From assembly GCF_040215725.1 (NCBI RefSeq), contig NZ_CP157967.1, positions 2,604,001 to 2,668,000 of the forward strand: a stretch of 64,000 nucleotides of DNA. Direction: 5' to 3'. This DNA comes from Rhizobium sp. ZPR4 (lineage in GTDB: Bacteria > Pseudomonadota > Alphaproteobacteria > Rhizobiales > Rhizobiaceae). Position numbers and translations under genes: made by a program. Below are positions 14,454 to 27,436 of the stretch, one piece after another (position 1 is the stretch's first letter; every line of letters starts with the position of its first letter). The notes beneath the pieces are model-generated. The model did not search any database. It saw only the letters and a program-made list of their open reading frames with translations, and had not been told where the DNA came from.

Positions 14454-17400
14454 ATGGCGATCAAGGCGAGCATCTATCATCTCACCCATTATATCTACGA
14501 CAATCCGGTCCGCCTCGGCCCCCAGATCATCCGCCTGAAACCCGCCTCGCATTCCAAGACCCGCGTGCTGAGCCACGCACTGAAGGTCACGCCGTCAAAT
14601 CACTTCGTGAACCTTCAGCAGGATCCTTACGGCAATTATCTCGCCCGCTTCGTCTTTCCCGATCCGGTGACCGAACTGAAGATCGAGGTCGATCTCGTCG
14701 CCGATATGACGGTCTACAACCCCTTCGACTTCTTCGTCGAAGAGGAAGCCACCAAATGGCCCTTCGATTATCCCGAGACGATCCGCGAGGATCTATCGAT
14801 CTATATGAAGCCGGAGGAGCCCGGCCCCAGGCTCAAAGCCTTCCTCGCAACGCTCGACCGCTCCGAACAAAAGACCGTCGACATGATCGTCGGCCTCAAT
14901 GCTCGCTTGCAGCAGGAGATCGGCTACGTCATCCGCATGGAAGCCGGCGTGCAGACGCCCGAAGAGACTCTGGAAAAAGCCAAGGGCTCCTGCCGTGACA
15001 CGAGCTGGCTGCTCGTTCAGATACTGCGCCATCTCGGCCTCGCCGCCCGTTTCGTCTCCGGTTACCTTATCCAGCTCACGCCCGACCTGAAGGCGCTTGA
15101 CGGCCCCTCTGGCACCGAAGTCGATTTCACCGATCTGCATGCCTGGGCGGAAGTCTATCTTCCCGGCGCCGGCTGGGTCGGCCTCGATCCGACCTCCGGC
15201 CTGCTCACCGGCGAGAGCCATATTCCGCTTGCCGCGACGCCGCACTATCGCAACGCCGCACCGATCTCCGGCGGCTACTTCGGCGAGGCAAAGACCGAAT
15301 TCGATTTCGACATGAAGGTCGCCCGCGTCGCCGAGCATCCGCGCATCACCAAACCCTTCTCCGACGAAAGCTGGGATGCCTTGAATGCGCTCGGCGAAAA
15401 GGTCGACGCGATCCTGAAAGAAGACGACGTGCGCCTGACCATGGGTGGCGAGCCGACTTTCGTTTCGATCGACGACTTCCAGTCCGACGAATGGAACACG
15501 GCCGCTGTCGGCCCGACCAAGCGCGAGAAGGCCGATACGCTGATCCGCCGCCTGCGTGAGCGCTTCGCGCCGAACGGTTTCCTGCATTACGGCCAGGGCA
15601 AGTGGTATCCGGGCGAAAGCCTGCCGCGCTGGACCTTCTCGCTCTACTGGCGCCGCGACGGCCTGCCGATCTGGTCGAACCCGGATCTGATCGCCAATGA
15701 GGGCCGCAATTACAGCGTCACGGAAGATGATGCCGGCCGCCTGCTGACGGCCATCGCCGGCGAGCTCGACATCGAACCGGATTATGTAACCCCGGCCTTC
15801 GAAGATCCGGCCGAATGGCTGGTCAAGGAAGCGAACCTTCCCGACAATGTCGACCCCTCCAACTCGAAGCTGAAGGACCCGGAGGAACGCTCGCGCATGG
15901 CCCGCGTCTTCGAGCGCGGCCTGACGCGGCCGACGGGCTATATCCTGCCGGTGCAGACATGGAATGCGCGCGCCAGCGGCCGCCGCTGGACGAGCGAGAA
16001 ATGGCACACGCGCCGCGGCCGCGTCTTCCTGACGCCGGGCGACAGCCCGGTCGGCTATCGCCTGCCGTTGAATTCGCTCGACTGGATACCCGCATCGCAA
16101 TATCCCTACATCAATCCGATGGACCCGACGATCCCGCGCGAAGCGCTGCCGGACTACGATGAGGACAAGGGCCGGCCGTTGCAGGCTGCCCATTTCCAGC
16201 CTTTCACCGGCCAGCAGCCGATCGCGCCGCAATCCCTCGATGAGATCGGCGGCTATGTGCGCACGGCAATCAGCGTCGAACCGCGCGACGGTCGCCTCTG
16301 CATCTTCATGCCGCCGACGGTCAGCGTCGAGGATTACCTCGATCTCGTCGCCTCCGCCGAGCGTGCGGCGGCAGCCCTGAACCTACCTGTGCATATCGAA
16401 GGCTATCCGCCACCGCAGGATGAGCGCATCAATGTGATCCGCGTCGCTCCCGACCCAGGCGTCATCGAGGTCAACATCCATCCGGCATCGAGCTGGAAGG
16501 AAGCCGTCGATATCACCACGGCGATTTATGACGAGGCGCGCGAAAGCCGGCTTGGCACCGACAAGTTCATGATCGACGGCCGCCACACCGGCACCGGCGG
16601 CGGCAACCATGTCGTCGTCGGCGGCCGCAACACGATGGACAGCCCGTTCCTGCGCCGTCCCGACCTGTTGAAGAGCCTGGTGCTGCACTGGCAGCGCCAC
16701 CCCTCGCTCTCCTACCTGTTCTCCGGCATGTTTATCGGGCCGACCAGCCAGGCGCCGCGCATCGACGAGGCCCGTCACGACAGCCTCTATGAGCTGGAAA
16801 TCGCACTGGCCCAGGTGCCGACACCCGGCCGTGGGCTGCAACCGCTTCCATGGCTGGTGGACCGGCTCTTCCGCAATCTTCTGACCGATGTCACAGGCAA
16901 CACCCACCGCTCGGAAATCTGCATCGACAAGCTGTTCTCGCCGGATGGACCGACGGGACGCCTCGGCCTCGTCGAATTCCGCGGCTTCGAAATGCCGCCG
17001 AATGCTCGCATGAGCCTTGCCCAGCAATTGCTGGTGCGTGCGCTGATCGCCCGCTTCTGGCGCAACCCCATCGACGGCCGCTTCGTGCGCTGGGGCACGA
17101 CGCTGCATGATCGCTTCATGCTGCCGCATTACATCTGGCAGGATTTCCTCGACGTTCTCGCCGATCTCCGCGAAAACGGCTTCGACCTGCGGCCGGAATG
17201 GTTCCAGGCACAGCTCGAGTTCCGCTTCCCTTTCTGTGGCGAAGTCGAATATGAGGGGAGCAAGCTGGAACTGCGCCAGGCGCTGGAGCCGTGGCATGTC
17301 ATGGGTGAGGAAGGTGCTATCGGAGGCACCGTCCGCTACGTCGATTCGTCAGTCGAACGCCTGCAGGTTCGGTTGGAGACATCAAATCCTTCCCGCTATA

Positions 17401-17774
17401 CCGTGACCTGCAATGGCCGCCCCATGCCGCTGACGCCGACGGGGATGGCGGGCGTTTCGGTCGCCGGCGTGCGCTACAAGGCATGGCACCCGGCCTCGGG
17501 TCTGCACCCGGTTCTGCCCATCGACACGCCGCTGACCTTCGACATCTACGACACCTGGTCGCAGCGCTCGATCGGCGGCTGCATCTACCATGTTGCCCAT
17601 CCGGGCGGCCGGAACTACGACACTTTCCCCGTCAACGGCAACGAGGCGGAAGCGCGACGTCTTGCGCGTTTCGAGCCTTGGGGGCATACAGCAGGTGGCT
17701 ACGCCGTAAGACCGGAGACTGCGTCGGTGGAATTCCCGCTGACACTCGACCTCAGACGGCCGGCGGGAATTTGA
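14454..17774 (+). CDS. transglutaminase domain fused to DUF2126
   Basis: An 1106-residue cytoplasmic protein. Residues about 1-275 form a bacterial transglutaminase-like protease fold. The triad is in place: Cys180 (KGSCRDTSW), His229 (DLHAWAEVY), Asp245 (GLDPTSG). Residues about 310-1050 are DUF2126, an uncharacterised domain with [15 protein letters not shown] and FRGFEMPP stretches that resemble amidoligase/ATP-grasp chemistry. Iyer and colleagues predicted that such genes, together with circularly permuted ATP-grasp, alpha-E and transglutaminase proteins, make or attach peptides. It heads a three-gene unit with a 13-bp gap to the next gene. The double role (peptide bond making and breaking) is inference. 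Confidence 0.9.
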   Translation: MAIKASIYHLTHYIYDNPVRLGPQIIRLKPASHSKTRVLSHALKVTPSNHFVNLQQDPYGNYLARFVFPDPVTELKIEVDLVADMTVYNPFDFFVEEEATKWPFDYPETIREDLSIYMKPEEPGPRLKAFLATLDRSEQKTVDMIVGLNARLQQEIGYVIRMEAGVQTPEETLEKAKGSCRDTSWLLVQILRHLGLAARFVSGYLIQLTPDLKALDGPSGTEVDFTDLHAWAEVYLPGAGWVGLDPTSGLLTGESHIPLAATPHYRNAAPISGGYFGEAKTEFDFDMKVARVAEHPRITKPFSDESWDALNALGEKVDAILKEDDVRLTMGGEPTFVSIDDFQSDEWNTAAVGPTKREKADTLIRRLRERFAPNGFLHYGQGKWYPGESLPRWTFSLYWRRDGLPIWSNPDLIANEGRNYSVTEDDAGRLLTAIAGELDIEPDYVTPAFEDPAEWLVKEANLPDNVDPSNSKLKDPEERSRMARVFERGLTRPTGYILPVQTWNARASGRRWTSEKWHTRRGRVFLTPGDSPVGYRLPLNSLDWIPASQYPYINPMDPTIPREALPDYDEDKGRPLQAAHFQPFTGQQPIAPQSLDEIGGYVRTAISVEPRDGRLCIFMPPTVSVEDYLDLVASAERAAAALNLPVHIEGYPPPQDERINVIRVAPDPGVIEVNIHPASSWKEAVDITTAIYDEARESRLGTDKFMIDGRHTGTGGGNHVVVGGRNTMDSPFLRRPDLLKSLVLHWQRHPSLSYLFSGMFIGPTSQAPRIDEARHDSLYELEIALAQVPTPGRGLQPLPWLVDRLFRNLLTDVTGNTHRSEICIDKLFSPDGPTGRLGLVEFRGFEMPPNARMSLAQQLLVRALIARFWRNPIDGRFVRWGTTLHDRFMLPHYIWQDFLDVLADLRENGFDLRPEWFQAQLEFRFPFCGEVEYEGSKLELRQALEPWHVMGEEGAIGGTVRYVDSSVERLQVRLETSNPSRYTVTCNGRPMPLTPTGMAGVSVAGVRYKAWHPASGLHPVLPIDTPLTFDIYDTWSQRSIGGCIYHVAHPGGRNYDTFPVNGNEAEARRLARFEPWGHTAGGYAVRPETASVEFPLTLDLRRPAGI

Positions 17775-17787
17775 GACGGAACTGTGA

Positions 17788-20205
17788 ATGGCTAGAAAAC
17801 CGGCGACGGAACGGCGGGACGAGGTAAAGACCGGCATCGGCAAGGAGCCGGCCTTTGCCTATCGTCCCCTGCGTGGCGTCGCCGATGAAATGGTCGACAA
17901 TAGAGGCGCCGTCCGTCCCGTTTGGCAAAATCTGCTATCGGCGCTGTCGCGCATGTCAGAAGAAGAGCTGACCGAGCGCTTCGCCCGCGCCGACCGCTAT
18001 CTGCGCGATGCCGGCGTCTTCTATCGGGCCTATGGAACGACGGGCGTCAGCGAGCGCGGCTGGCCGATCTCGCATATCCCGGTGCTCATCGACGAACGCG
18101 AATGGCAGGCTCTTTCCGAAGGCCTGCAGCAGCGCGCCGATCTGTTGGAATCCATCATTGCCGACATCTATGGCGACAGCCGGCTGGTGAGCGAAGGGCT
18201 GCTGCCGCCGGCCTTGATCGCCGCCAATCCGGAGTTCCTGCGCCCACTCGTCGGCATCAAGCCGGCGAGCGGCCACTATCTGCATTTCCTGGCCTTCGAA
18301 GTCGGCCGCGGTCCGGATGGCAACTGGTGGGTGCTGGCCGATCGCGCGCAGGCACCGTCAGGAGCCGGCTTCGCATTGGAAACCCGCGTCGCCACCACCC
18401 GCGCCTTCTCGGATATCTACGCCGAAACCAAGGTTCATCGCCTCGCCTCCTTCTTCGGTGCTTTCCGCGATGCGCTGCTCGGCGGCAAGCGCAGCGGCGA
18501 AGGCCGCGTCGCCGTCCTGACGCCCGGCCCCGCCAACGAAACCTATTACGAGCACGCCTATATCGCCCGCTATCTCGGCTTCATGCTGCTCGAAGGCGAG
18601 GACATCACCGTCGTCAACGATCAGCTGATGGTGCGCACCGTTGCGGGCTTGCGGCCGATCAGCGTGCTCTGGCGCCGCCTCGATGCGGCCTATGCCGATC
18701 CGCTGGAGCTCGATCAGCAATCCCATATCGGCACGCCGGGCCTGGTCGAGGCGCTGCGGGCGCAGACGGTAACGATCGTCAATGCGCTCGGCTCGGGCAT
18801 TCTCGAAACGCGCGCCCTGCTTTCCTTCATGCCGACCATCTGTCGGCACCTGCGCGGCGAGGAACTGAAGCTGCCGTCAATCGCGACGTGGTGGTGCGGC
18901 CAGAAGAGCGAGCGCGAGCATGTCGCCGCCAATATAGAAAAGATGGTCATCGGCCCGGCCTATTCCCGCATGCCATTCTTCGATGATAACGGCCAGTCCG
19001 TGCTGGGCTCGACCTTGCGCAGCACCGCCCGCGATTCGATCGCGGACTGGCTGGCGACCGAGGGCCAGAAGCTGGTGGGCCAGGAGGTGGTGACGCTTTC
19101 GACCACGCCGGCCTGGGTCAACGGCAAGCTGACGCCGCGGCCGATGAGCCTGCGCGTCTTTGCCGCCCGCACGGAAAACGGCTGGCAGATCATGCCTGGC
19201 GGCTTCGCCCGCATCGGCAGCGGCGACGATGTCGCGGCGATTGCAATGCAGGCGGGCGGCTCGGCCGCCGATGTCTGGATCGTGTCGGACAAGCCGGTCG
19301 AGGCCCATACGCTGCTGCCGGCCGAAGAGACCTTCACCCGCAACATGCCGGGCAGCCTGCCGAGCCGGGCAGCCGACAACCTCTTCTGGCTTGGCCGCTA
19401 TATCGAGCGTGCAGAAGGCGCTTTGCGCATCCTGCGCGCCTGGCATGGGCGCTTCGCCGAAGCGGCCGATCCGAACCAGCCCCTGCTTGCCGATGTCAGC
19501 GCCTATCTCGCCGCCATCGACATCGATACCAAACAGGCAGTGCCGGAAAACCTGCTGCGCAACATCGAGAGCGCCGTCTATTCCGCCAGCAATATCCGCG
19601 ACCGCTTCTCCCCAGACGGCTGGCTGGCGCTGAACGACCTCGCCAAGACGGCACGCCGCTTCAAGGAAGGCGTGAAGCACGGCGACGACGCCAGCCATGC
19701 CATGACGATCCTGTTGCGCAAGCTCGCCGGCTTTGCCGGTCTCGTACATGAAAACATGTACCGCTTCACCGGCTGGCGCTTCCTGTCGCTCGGCCGCTAT
19801 ATCGAACGCGGCCTGCACATGACGCGATTGCTCGGCCATATGTCCGGTCCCGATGCGCCCGACGGCGCGCTCGATATGCTGCTGGAAATCGGCGACAGCG
19901 TCATGACCCATCGCCGCCGCTACAACGTCAATACCGCCCGCCTGACGGTGACCGACCTGCTGGCACTCGACCCCTTGAACCCGCGCTCGATCCTCTTCCA
20001 GATGAACGAGATCCACCGCGAGGTGGAGCAATTGCCGAACGCCTTCGTCAACGGCCAGATGTCGCCCTTCTACCGCGAGGCCATGCGGCTGCATTCCGGG
20101 CTGGCTGTCATGACGCCCGAGACAATGACGGTCGAGGTCTACCAGCAGCTGGCGCGCGAACTCGAGCGGCTTTCCGACCTGCTGGCGCGCACCTACCTCG
20201 GATGA
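17788..20205 (+). CDS. circularly permuted ATP-grasp plus alpha-E domain protein
   Basis: An 805-residue fusion. Residues about 70-480 form a circularly permuted ATP-grasp ligase (old DUF404/DUF407), with VLTPGPANETYYEHAYIAR and LPSIATWWCGQ. Residues about 515-800 form the all-helical alpha-E domain (DUF403), starting PSRAADNLFWLGRYIERAE. In many bacteria these are two separate proteins; here they are one. The ATP-grasp part should form a carboxylate-amine or peptide bond. The alpha-E part is of unknown function and is always found with it. It lies 13 bp after the DUF2126 gene and 4 bp before the second transglutaminase, so all three are probably cotranscribed. Confidence 0.9.
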   Translation: MARKPATERRDEVKTGIGKEPAFAYRPLRGVADEMVDNRGAVRPVWQNLLSALSRMSEEELTERFARADRYLRDAGVFYRAYGTTGVSERGWPISHIPVLIDEREWQALSEGLQQRADLLESIIADIYGDSRLVSEGLLPPALIAANPEFLRPLVGIKPASGHYLHFLAFEVGRGPDGNWWVLADRAQAPSGAGFALETRVATTRAFSDIYAETKVHRLASFFGAFRDALLGGKRSGEGRVAVLTPGPANETYYEHAYIARYLGFMLLEGEDITVVNDQLMVRTVAGLRPISVLWRRLDAAYADPLELDQQSHIGTPGLVEALRAQTVTIVNALGSGILETRALLSFMPTICRHLRGEELKLPSIATWWCGQKSEREHVAANIEKMVIGPAYSRMPFFDDNGQSVLGSTLRSTARDSIADWLATEGQKLVGQEVVTLSTTPAWVNGKLTPRPMSLRVFAARTENGWQIMPGGFARIGSGDDVAAIAMQAGGSAADVWIVSDKPVEAHTLLPAEETFTRNMPGSLPSRAADNLFWLGRYIERAEGALRILRAWHGRFAEAADPNQPLLADVSAYLAAIDIDTKQAVPENLLRNIESAVYSASNIRDRFSPDGWLALNDLAKTARRFKEGVKHGDDASHAMTILLRKLAGFAGLVHENMYRFTGWRFLSLGRYIERGLHMTRLLGHMSGPDAPDGALDMLLEIGDSVMTHRRRYNVNTARLTVTDLLALDPLNPRSILFQMNEIHREVEQLPNAFVNGQMSPFYREAMRLHSGLAVMTPETMTVEVYQQLARELERLSDLLARTYLG

Positions 20206-20209
20206 CGTG

Positions 20210-21088
20210 ATGCTCTACGACCTCTCGCTTCACATGGGCTATATCTACGACGTGCCGGCAAGCGGCGCGCGGCATATCCTGCGCGTCATGCCGCTCTCCC
20301 TGCCCAATAGGCAGAGGTTGATTGCCGGCTCGGTGAAGATAACCCCAGGACCGGACGAGCAATCGAACTTCACGGATTTCTTCCAGCATCCGGCAACCTC
20401 GATCCTGGTGCGCGATCCGCATGAAAGACTTGACATCCGCATGCAGGCGCGCGTTCAGGTGGAAAGCCAGCCCGTCGGGGCCGACTTTTCCCCGCTGCTC
20501 GCCAAATTGCCTGAGGAGATCGATGACTGTTGGTCGATCGATCCTTCCTCCCCTCACCATTTCCTCGGCCGCAGCCCGCGTCTGCCCGAAACAAGCGAGA
20601 TCGCGGATTACAGCAGGCAGTGGAAATCAACCAATCTGACGACCCTGCAGATCGCGCATGCGGTCTGCGCGCAGATCCACAAGGATTTCACCTACGATCC
20701 CAAGGCGACGACAGTCGACACCACGCCCAAGGAGGCATTTCGTCTCAAGCGCGGGGTCTGTCAGGATTTTTCGCATGTGATGATCATCGCGCTCCGCAGT
20801 CTCGGTATCCCCGCCGGCTATGTCAGCGGCTTCCTGCGCACCATCCCGCCGCCGGGCAAGGAACGACTGGAGGGCGCCGACGCCATGCATGCGTGGGTGC
20901 GCGTCTGGTGCGGCGAAACGGCCGGCTGGATCGAGCTCGACCCGACGAACAATATCCCGGCCGGAACGGATCACATCGTCGTTGCATATGGTCGCGACTA
21001 TTCGGACGTTGCCCCCGTTATCGGCGTACTGAAGAGCTACGGCAATCAGAAAGCCGTTCAGGCAGTAGATGTCATTCCACTAAAATAG
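20210..21088 (+). CDS. transglutaminase family protein
   Basis: A 292-residue protein with an N-terminal bacterial transglutaminase N domain (about 5-85) and a core with triad Cys in KRGVCQDFSH, His in AMHAWVRVW and Asp in ELDPTNNI. In this family the fold generally acts as a protease or amidase rather than as a cross-linker. A GTG 3 bases upstream (20207) could also start it; ATG at 20210 is preferred. It closes the cluster and is tightly coupled to the ATP-grasp gene. It may process the product made by the two upstream proteins. Confidence 0.9.
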   Translation: MLYDLSLHMGYIYDVPASGARHILRVMPLSLPNRQRLIAGSVKITPGPDEQSNFTDFFQHPATSILVRDPHERLDIRMQARVQVESQPVGADFSPLLAKLPEEIDDCWSIDPSSPHHFLGRSPRLPETSEIADYSRQWKSTNLTTLQIAHAVCAQIHKDFTYDPKATTVDTTPKEAFRLKRGVCQDFSHVMIIALRSLGIPAGYVSGFLRTIPPPGKERLEGADAMHAWVRVWCGETAGWIELDPTNNIPAGTDHIVVAYGRDYSDVAPVIGVLKSYGNQKAVQAVDVIPLK

Positions 21089-21236
21089 AATATACTTAAG
21101 GTAGTAAAGGCCTGAAGGAAATCGCGTCAGATTAGGCAATTCGCTAAAAATCAACTGGTCGTTTAAACCTTCAACTAATATTTGTAATCAATAGTCCCGC
21201 CGTTCTTGAGAATCTAACTCTTTCCAACAGGCGGAC

Positions 21237-22445
21237 ATGATGATTGCCGGCTCCAATTTACTTTGCACATTAAAACAACTTCTACGCGATAGAGCCGGAA
21301 ACTTTGGCATCCTGACCGCGATTTCAGTCCCCGTGCTGGCCGTGGCGGGCGGTGTTGCGGTCGATGTCACGAACATGTCGCTAACGCGCAGCCAGCTGCA
21401 GGAATCAACGGATGCGGCCGCGCTCGCAACTGCAACAGCGCTTGCGGACGGAAGTGCGACCACAACGACCGCGAAGGATCTCGCCAACAACTTTGTGCTC
21501 GGCCAGATGTCAAATTATCTCGCCGGCGATACGGATGCTACGAATTCGCTGAAAGCAGGCACCAACACGACGGTAACAAAAACGACCGATTCCTCCGGGA
21601 ATTCGGGGTACACGGTCGTCGTAAATTCATCCTATTCGATGCCTGTGAACAGCATGACCCGTCTGACCGGGCAGAGCTCCCTGAACATTTCTGCGTCCAG
21701 CACATCAATCAGCGGAAAGACTTCCGAAACCCAGAAGAATGCGCTGTCGATGGAAATCGCGCTCGATAAGTCGGGCTCGATGTTGCTGAACACAGATGTC
21801 GTCGACACCACTCAGAAAAGCTGTATCCAATATTATACTGACGGGAATTATCTATATCAGTATCCAAAGGCGAAGAGCCCTTGCTACATCAAAAAGATTG
21901 CAGCACTGAAAACAGCGGTCGGTAGTCTTCTGGACCAGTTGGATGCGGCCGATCCTGCGTCGCAATATGTTCGCACTGCGGCCATTGCCTGGAGCAGCGA
22001 AGTCGACAGCTACAGCAATCTCGATTGGGGAACAAAATCGACTCGCACCAACGTCGTCAGCGGATTGAATGCTGAGGGCGGTACCGAGTCCAGTGCACCG
22101 ATGACAATGGCTTACAACAACCTTATGTCGGCTTCCGAAGCAGCCGCGCAGGCCAAGAAAAATAACAAGACTTTCCAGAAGTACATCATCCTGATGACAG
22201 ATGGAGAAAACAACGACACCAATTCGGATCAGAAGACGCTGGCAACCTGCAATTCCGCAAAGGCCGCTGGTATCAAGATCTACACCGTTGCCTTCATGGC
22301 TCCGGCGCGCGGACAAAATCTGCTGCAGACTTGCGCAACGAGTCCATCAAACTACTTTGCCGCGCAGCAGATGTCGGATCTGGTCGCGGCTTTCAAGACG
22401 ATTGCCACAGAGACATCCAAGCAGATGACACTCCTGACGAAGTGA
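21237..22445 (+). CDS. Tad-like pilus assembly protein with von Willebrand A domain
   Basis: A 402-residue protein. It has one N-terminal membrane helix (FGILTAISVPVLAVAGGVAVD) in the TadE/G style, an Ala/Thr-rich stalk with the QLQESTDAAALA signature, and a C-terminal von Willebrand A domain (about 160-395). The metal-ion-dependent adhesion site is DKSGS plus a TDGEN loop. It lacks the rest of a tad/cpa locus nearby. GC is lower than its neighbours in the 148-bp leader. Probably a surface or periplasmic adhesion-related protein. ATGATG at the start leaves one codon of ambiguity. Confidence 0.8.
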   Translation: MMIAGSNLLCTLKQLLRDRAGNFGILTAISVPVLAVAGGVAVDVTNMSLTRSQLQESTDAAALATATALADGSATTTTAKDLANNFVLGQMSNYLAGDTDATNSLKAGTNTTVTKTTDSSGNSGYTVVVNSSYSMPVNSMTRLTGQSSLNISASSTSISGKTSETQKNALSMEIALDKSGSMLLNTDVVDTTQKSCIQYYTDGNYLYQYPKAKSPCYIKKIAALKTAVGSLLDQLDAADPASQYVRTAAIAWSSEVDSYSNLDWGTKSTRTNVVSGLNAEGGTESSAPMTMAYNNLMSASEAAAQAKKNNKTFQKYIILMTDGENNDTNSDQKTLATCNSAKAAGIKIYTVAFMAPARGQNLLQTCATSPSNYFAAQQMSDLVAAFKTIATETSKQMTLLTK

Positions 22446-22492
22446 TCCTGCTTGGCAAGCGCGCCAGGCAACCATAGATGGATTACAAAGAA

Positions 22493-22526
22493 AAAAGCCG
22501 CGCGATGCGAGTATCGCGCGGCTTTT
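22493..22526. terminator. bidirectional terminator
   Basis: A perfect 14-bp stem AAAAGCCGCGCGAT / ATCGCGCGGCTTTT with loop GCGAGT. It ends the TadG-like transcript and isolates the glycogen operon. Confidence 0.88.
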
Positions 22527-22743
22527 CGTTTGATCGATGCGCGAATAAGAGCCCGAAATATCATCGGAATCAAGTCTTTTCCCACTCACGGGAAACCTTT
22601 GGCGGCATTTTTCGCATCCGCCCAACTCGCTTGTTGCAACTGCTTTACATCAGTGCGTAAACTGATAGTGAAACGGAAAGGCAAATCGATTTAATTGAGC
22701 GTAACACGCTGAATATAAATCATAAATGGCGAGAGTTGATAGT

Positions 22744-25202
22744 ATGAATAACTTGACGAAGGCCGATCTCCCCGTTCCAGCCCCGCGCAGTTCCCGCCCC
22801 GAAATCCTTGCCGAAGAAATCATCGAGCGCCTGACATACCGCATCGGCAAGGATGCGAAGGTAGCCAAGCCACACGACTGGCTAACGGCAACGATCCTTG
22901 TCATCCGCGACCGCGTCATCGACAAATGGATTGAATCGACCCGAAAAACCTATCAGACGGGTGCCAAGCGCGTTTACTATCTGTCTCTCGAATTCCTGAT
23001 CGGTCGCCTGATGCGCGACGCCATCTCCAATCTCGGCCTGATGGAGGAGATCACTAACGCTCTCGCCTCGCTGGGCGTCGATATTCGTGTCATCGCCGGT
23101 CTCGAGCCCGATGCCGCTCTGGGCAACGGCGGCCTCGGCCGTCTCGCCGCCTGTTTCATGGAATCCATGGCAACCGTCGATGTGCCGGCCTATGGCTATG
23201 GCATTCGCTACGTCCACGGCCTGTTTCGCCAGCAGATGGCCGATGGCTGGCAGGTGGAACTGCCCGAAACCTGGCTGGCGCACGGAAACCCCTGGGAATT
23301 CGAACGCCAGGAAAGCTCCTATGAAATCGGTTTTGGCGGTGCTGTCGAGACCATCAGCAGCCATGACGATCAGCCGCGCTACGTCTGGAAGCCGGCAGAG
23401 CGCGTCATCGCCACCGCATTCGACACGCCCGTCGTCGGCTGGCGTGGCCAGCGCGTCAACACGCTGCGTCTCTGGTCCGCACAGCCGATCGACCCGATCC
23501 TGCTCGATGCTTTCAACGCCGGTGACCACATCGGCGCGCTGCGCGAAAGCAACAAGGCCGAAAGCCTGACGCGCGTCCTCTATCCCGCCGATGCGACGCC
23601 TGCCGGCCAGGAGCTGCGCCTGCGCCAGGAATTCTTCTTCTCATCGGCCTCGCTGCAGGACATCCTGCGCCGCCACCTGCAGCAATATGACGATCTGACC
23701 AATCTCGCCGACAAGGTCGCGATCCAGCTGAACGACACGCATCCGGCCGTCTCCGTCACGGAAATGATGCGCCTGCTGGTCGATGTTCACGGCTTCGATT
23801 TCGACAAGGCCTGGGATATCACTAGAAACACCTTCGGCTACACCAACCACACCCTGCTGCCGGAAGCACTGGAAAGCTGGCCCGTACCGCTGTTCGAGCG
23901 GCTTTTGCCGCGGCACATGCAGATCATCTACGCCATCAACGCCAAGGTTCTGGTCGAAGCTCGTAAGCTGCGCAATTTCAGCGATACCGAAATCCGTTCG
24001 ATCTCTTTGATTGACGAGAATGGCGATCGCCGCGTGCGCATGGGCAATCTCGCCTTCGTCGGCTCGCATTCGATCAACGGCGTTTCCGCACTTCATACCG
24101 ATCTGATGAAGGTCACGGTCTTTGCCGACTTGCACAAGCTCTATCCGGACCGCATCAACAACAAGACGAACGGCATCACGCCGCGGCGCTGGCTGATGCA
24201 GTGCAACCCCGGCCTGACGAACCTCGTGCGCGAAACCATCGGCGACGCCTTCCTCGATGATGCCGAGCAGCTGAAGCCGCTGGATCAGTTTGCCCGTGAC
24301 AGCGCCTTCCAGGAGAAATTCGCCGCGGTCAAGCGTGCCAACAAGGTACAGCTCTCCAATCTCGTCGCCAGCCGCATGGGCATCAAGCTCGATCCGAATG
24401 CGATGTTCGACATCCAGATCAAGCGCATCCACGAATACAAGCGCCAGCTTCTGAACGTCATCGAGGCTGTGGCACTTTACGACCAGATCCGCTCGCATCC
24501 GGAGCTCGACTGGCAGCCGCGCGTCAAGCTCTTTGCCGGCAAGGCCGCGCCGAGCTATCACAACGCCAAGCTGATCATCAAATTGATCAACGACGTCGCC
24601 CGCGTCATCAACAACGACCCCTCGGTACGCGGCTTGCTGAAGGTCGTCTTCGTGCCGAACTACAACGTCTCGCTGGCGGAGGTCATGGTTCCGGCCGCCG
24701 ATCTTTCGGAGCAGATTTCGACCGCCGGCATGGAAGCCTCTGGCACCGGCAACATGAAATTCGGCCTCAACGGCGCGCTGACCATCGGCACGCTCGATGG
24801 CGCCAATGTTGAAATGCGCGACAATGTCGGCGAGGACAATATCGTCATTTTCGGATTGCGGGCCGATGAGGTCGCTAACCTGCGCAGCGACGGTCACAAT
24901 CCGCGCGCCATTATCGAGCGTTCGCGCGAATTGGCTCAAGCGCTTTCGGCCATTGCCTCTGGCGTCTTTTCTCCCGACGACCGCAACCGCTACGCCGGCC
25001 TGATCGACGGCATCTACAGCCACGACTGGTTCATGGTTGCCGCCGATTTCGATGCCTATGCCTCGGCACAGCGCGAAGTCGATATTCTCTGGGCCAATCC
25101 GTCGGAGTGGTACACCAAGACGATCAACAATACCGCCCGCATGGGCTGGTTCTCCTCCGACCGGACGATCCGTCAATATGCCAAGGAAATCTGGAGAGCC
25201 GG

Positions 25203-25206
<4 letters not shown>
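22744..25206 (+). CDS. glgP: glycogen phosphorylase
   Basis: An 820-residue PLP enzyme that releases glucose-1-phosphate from the non-reducing ends of glycogen. The catalytic region holds the PLP lysine motif EASGTGNMKF, and the N-terminal phosphorylase motif GNGGLGRLAACF is intact. The size is normal for bacterial GlgP (about 815). An in-frame ATG at 22726 is an alternative; the ATG at 22744 has GAGAG upstream. First gene of the glycogen operon, overlapping glgB by 4 bp (ATGA). Confidence 0.95.
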
Positions 25207-27410
<2,204 letters not shown>

Positions 27411-27436
27411 GATCACTACGGACAGGGAGGAATAAA

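Noticed and set aside
25107..25202. An upstream start of glgB inside glgP
   Set aside because: The ATGA overlap at 25203 gives the standard length of GlgB; the extra 32 residues have no counterpart in the family.
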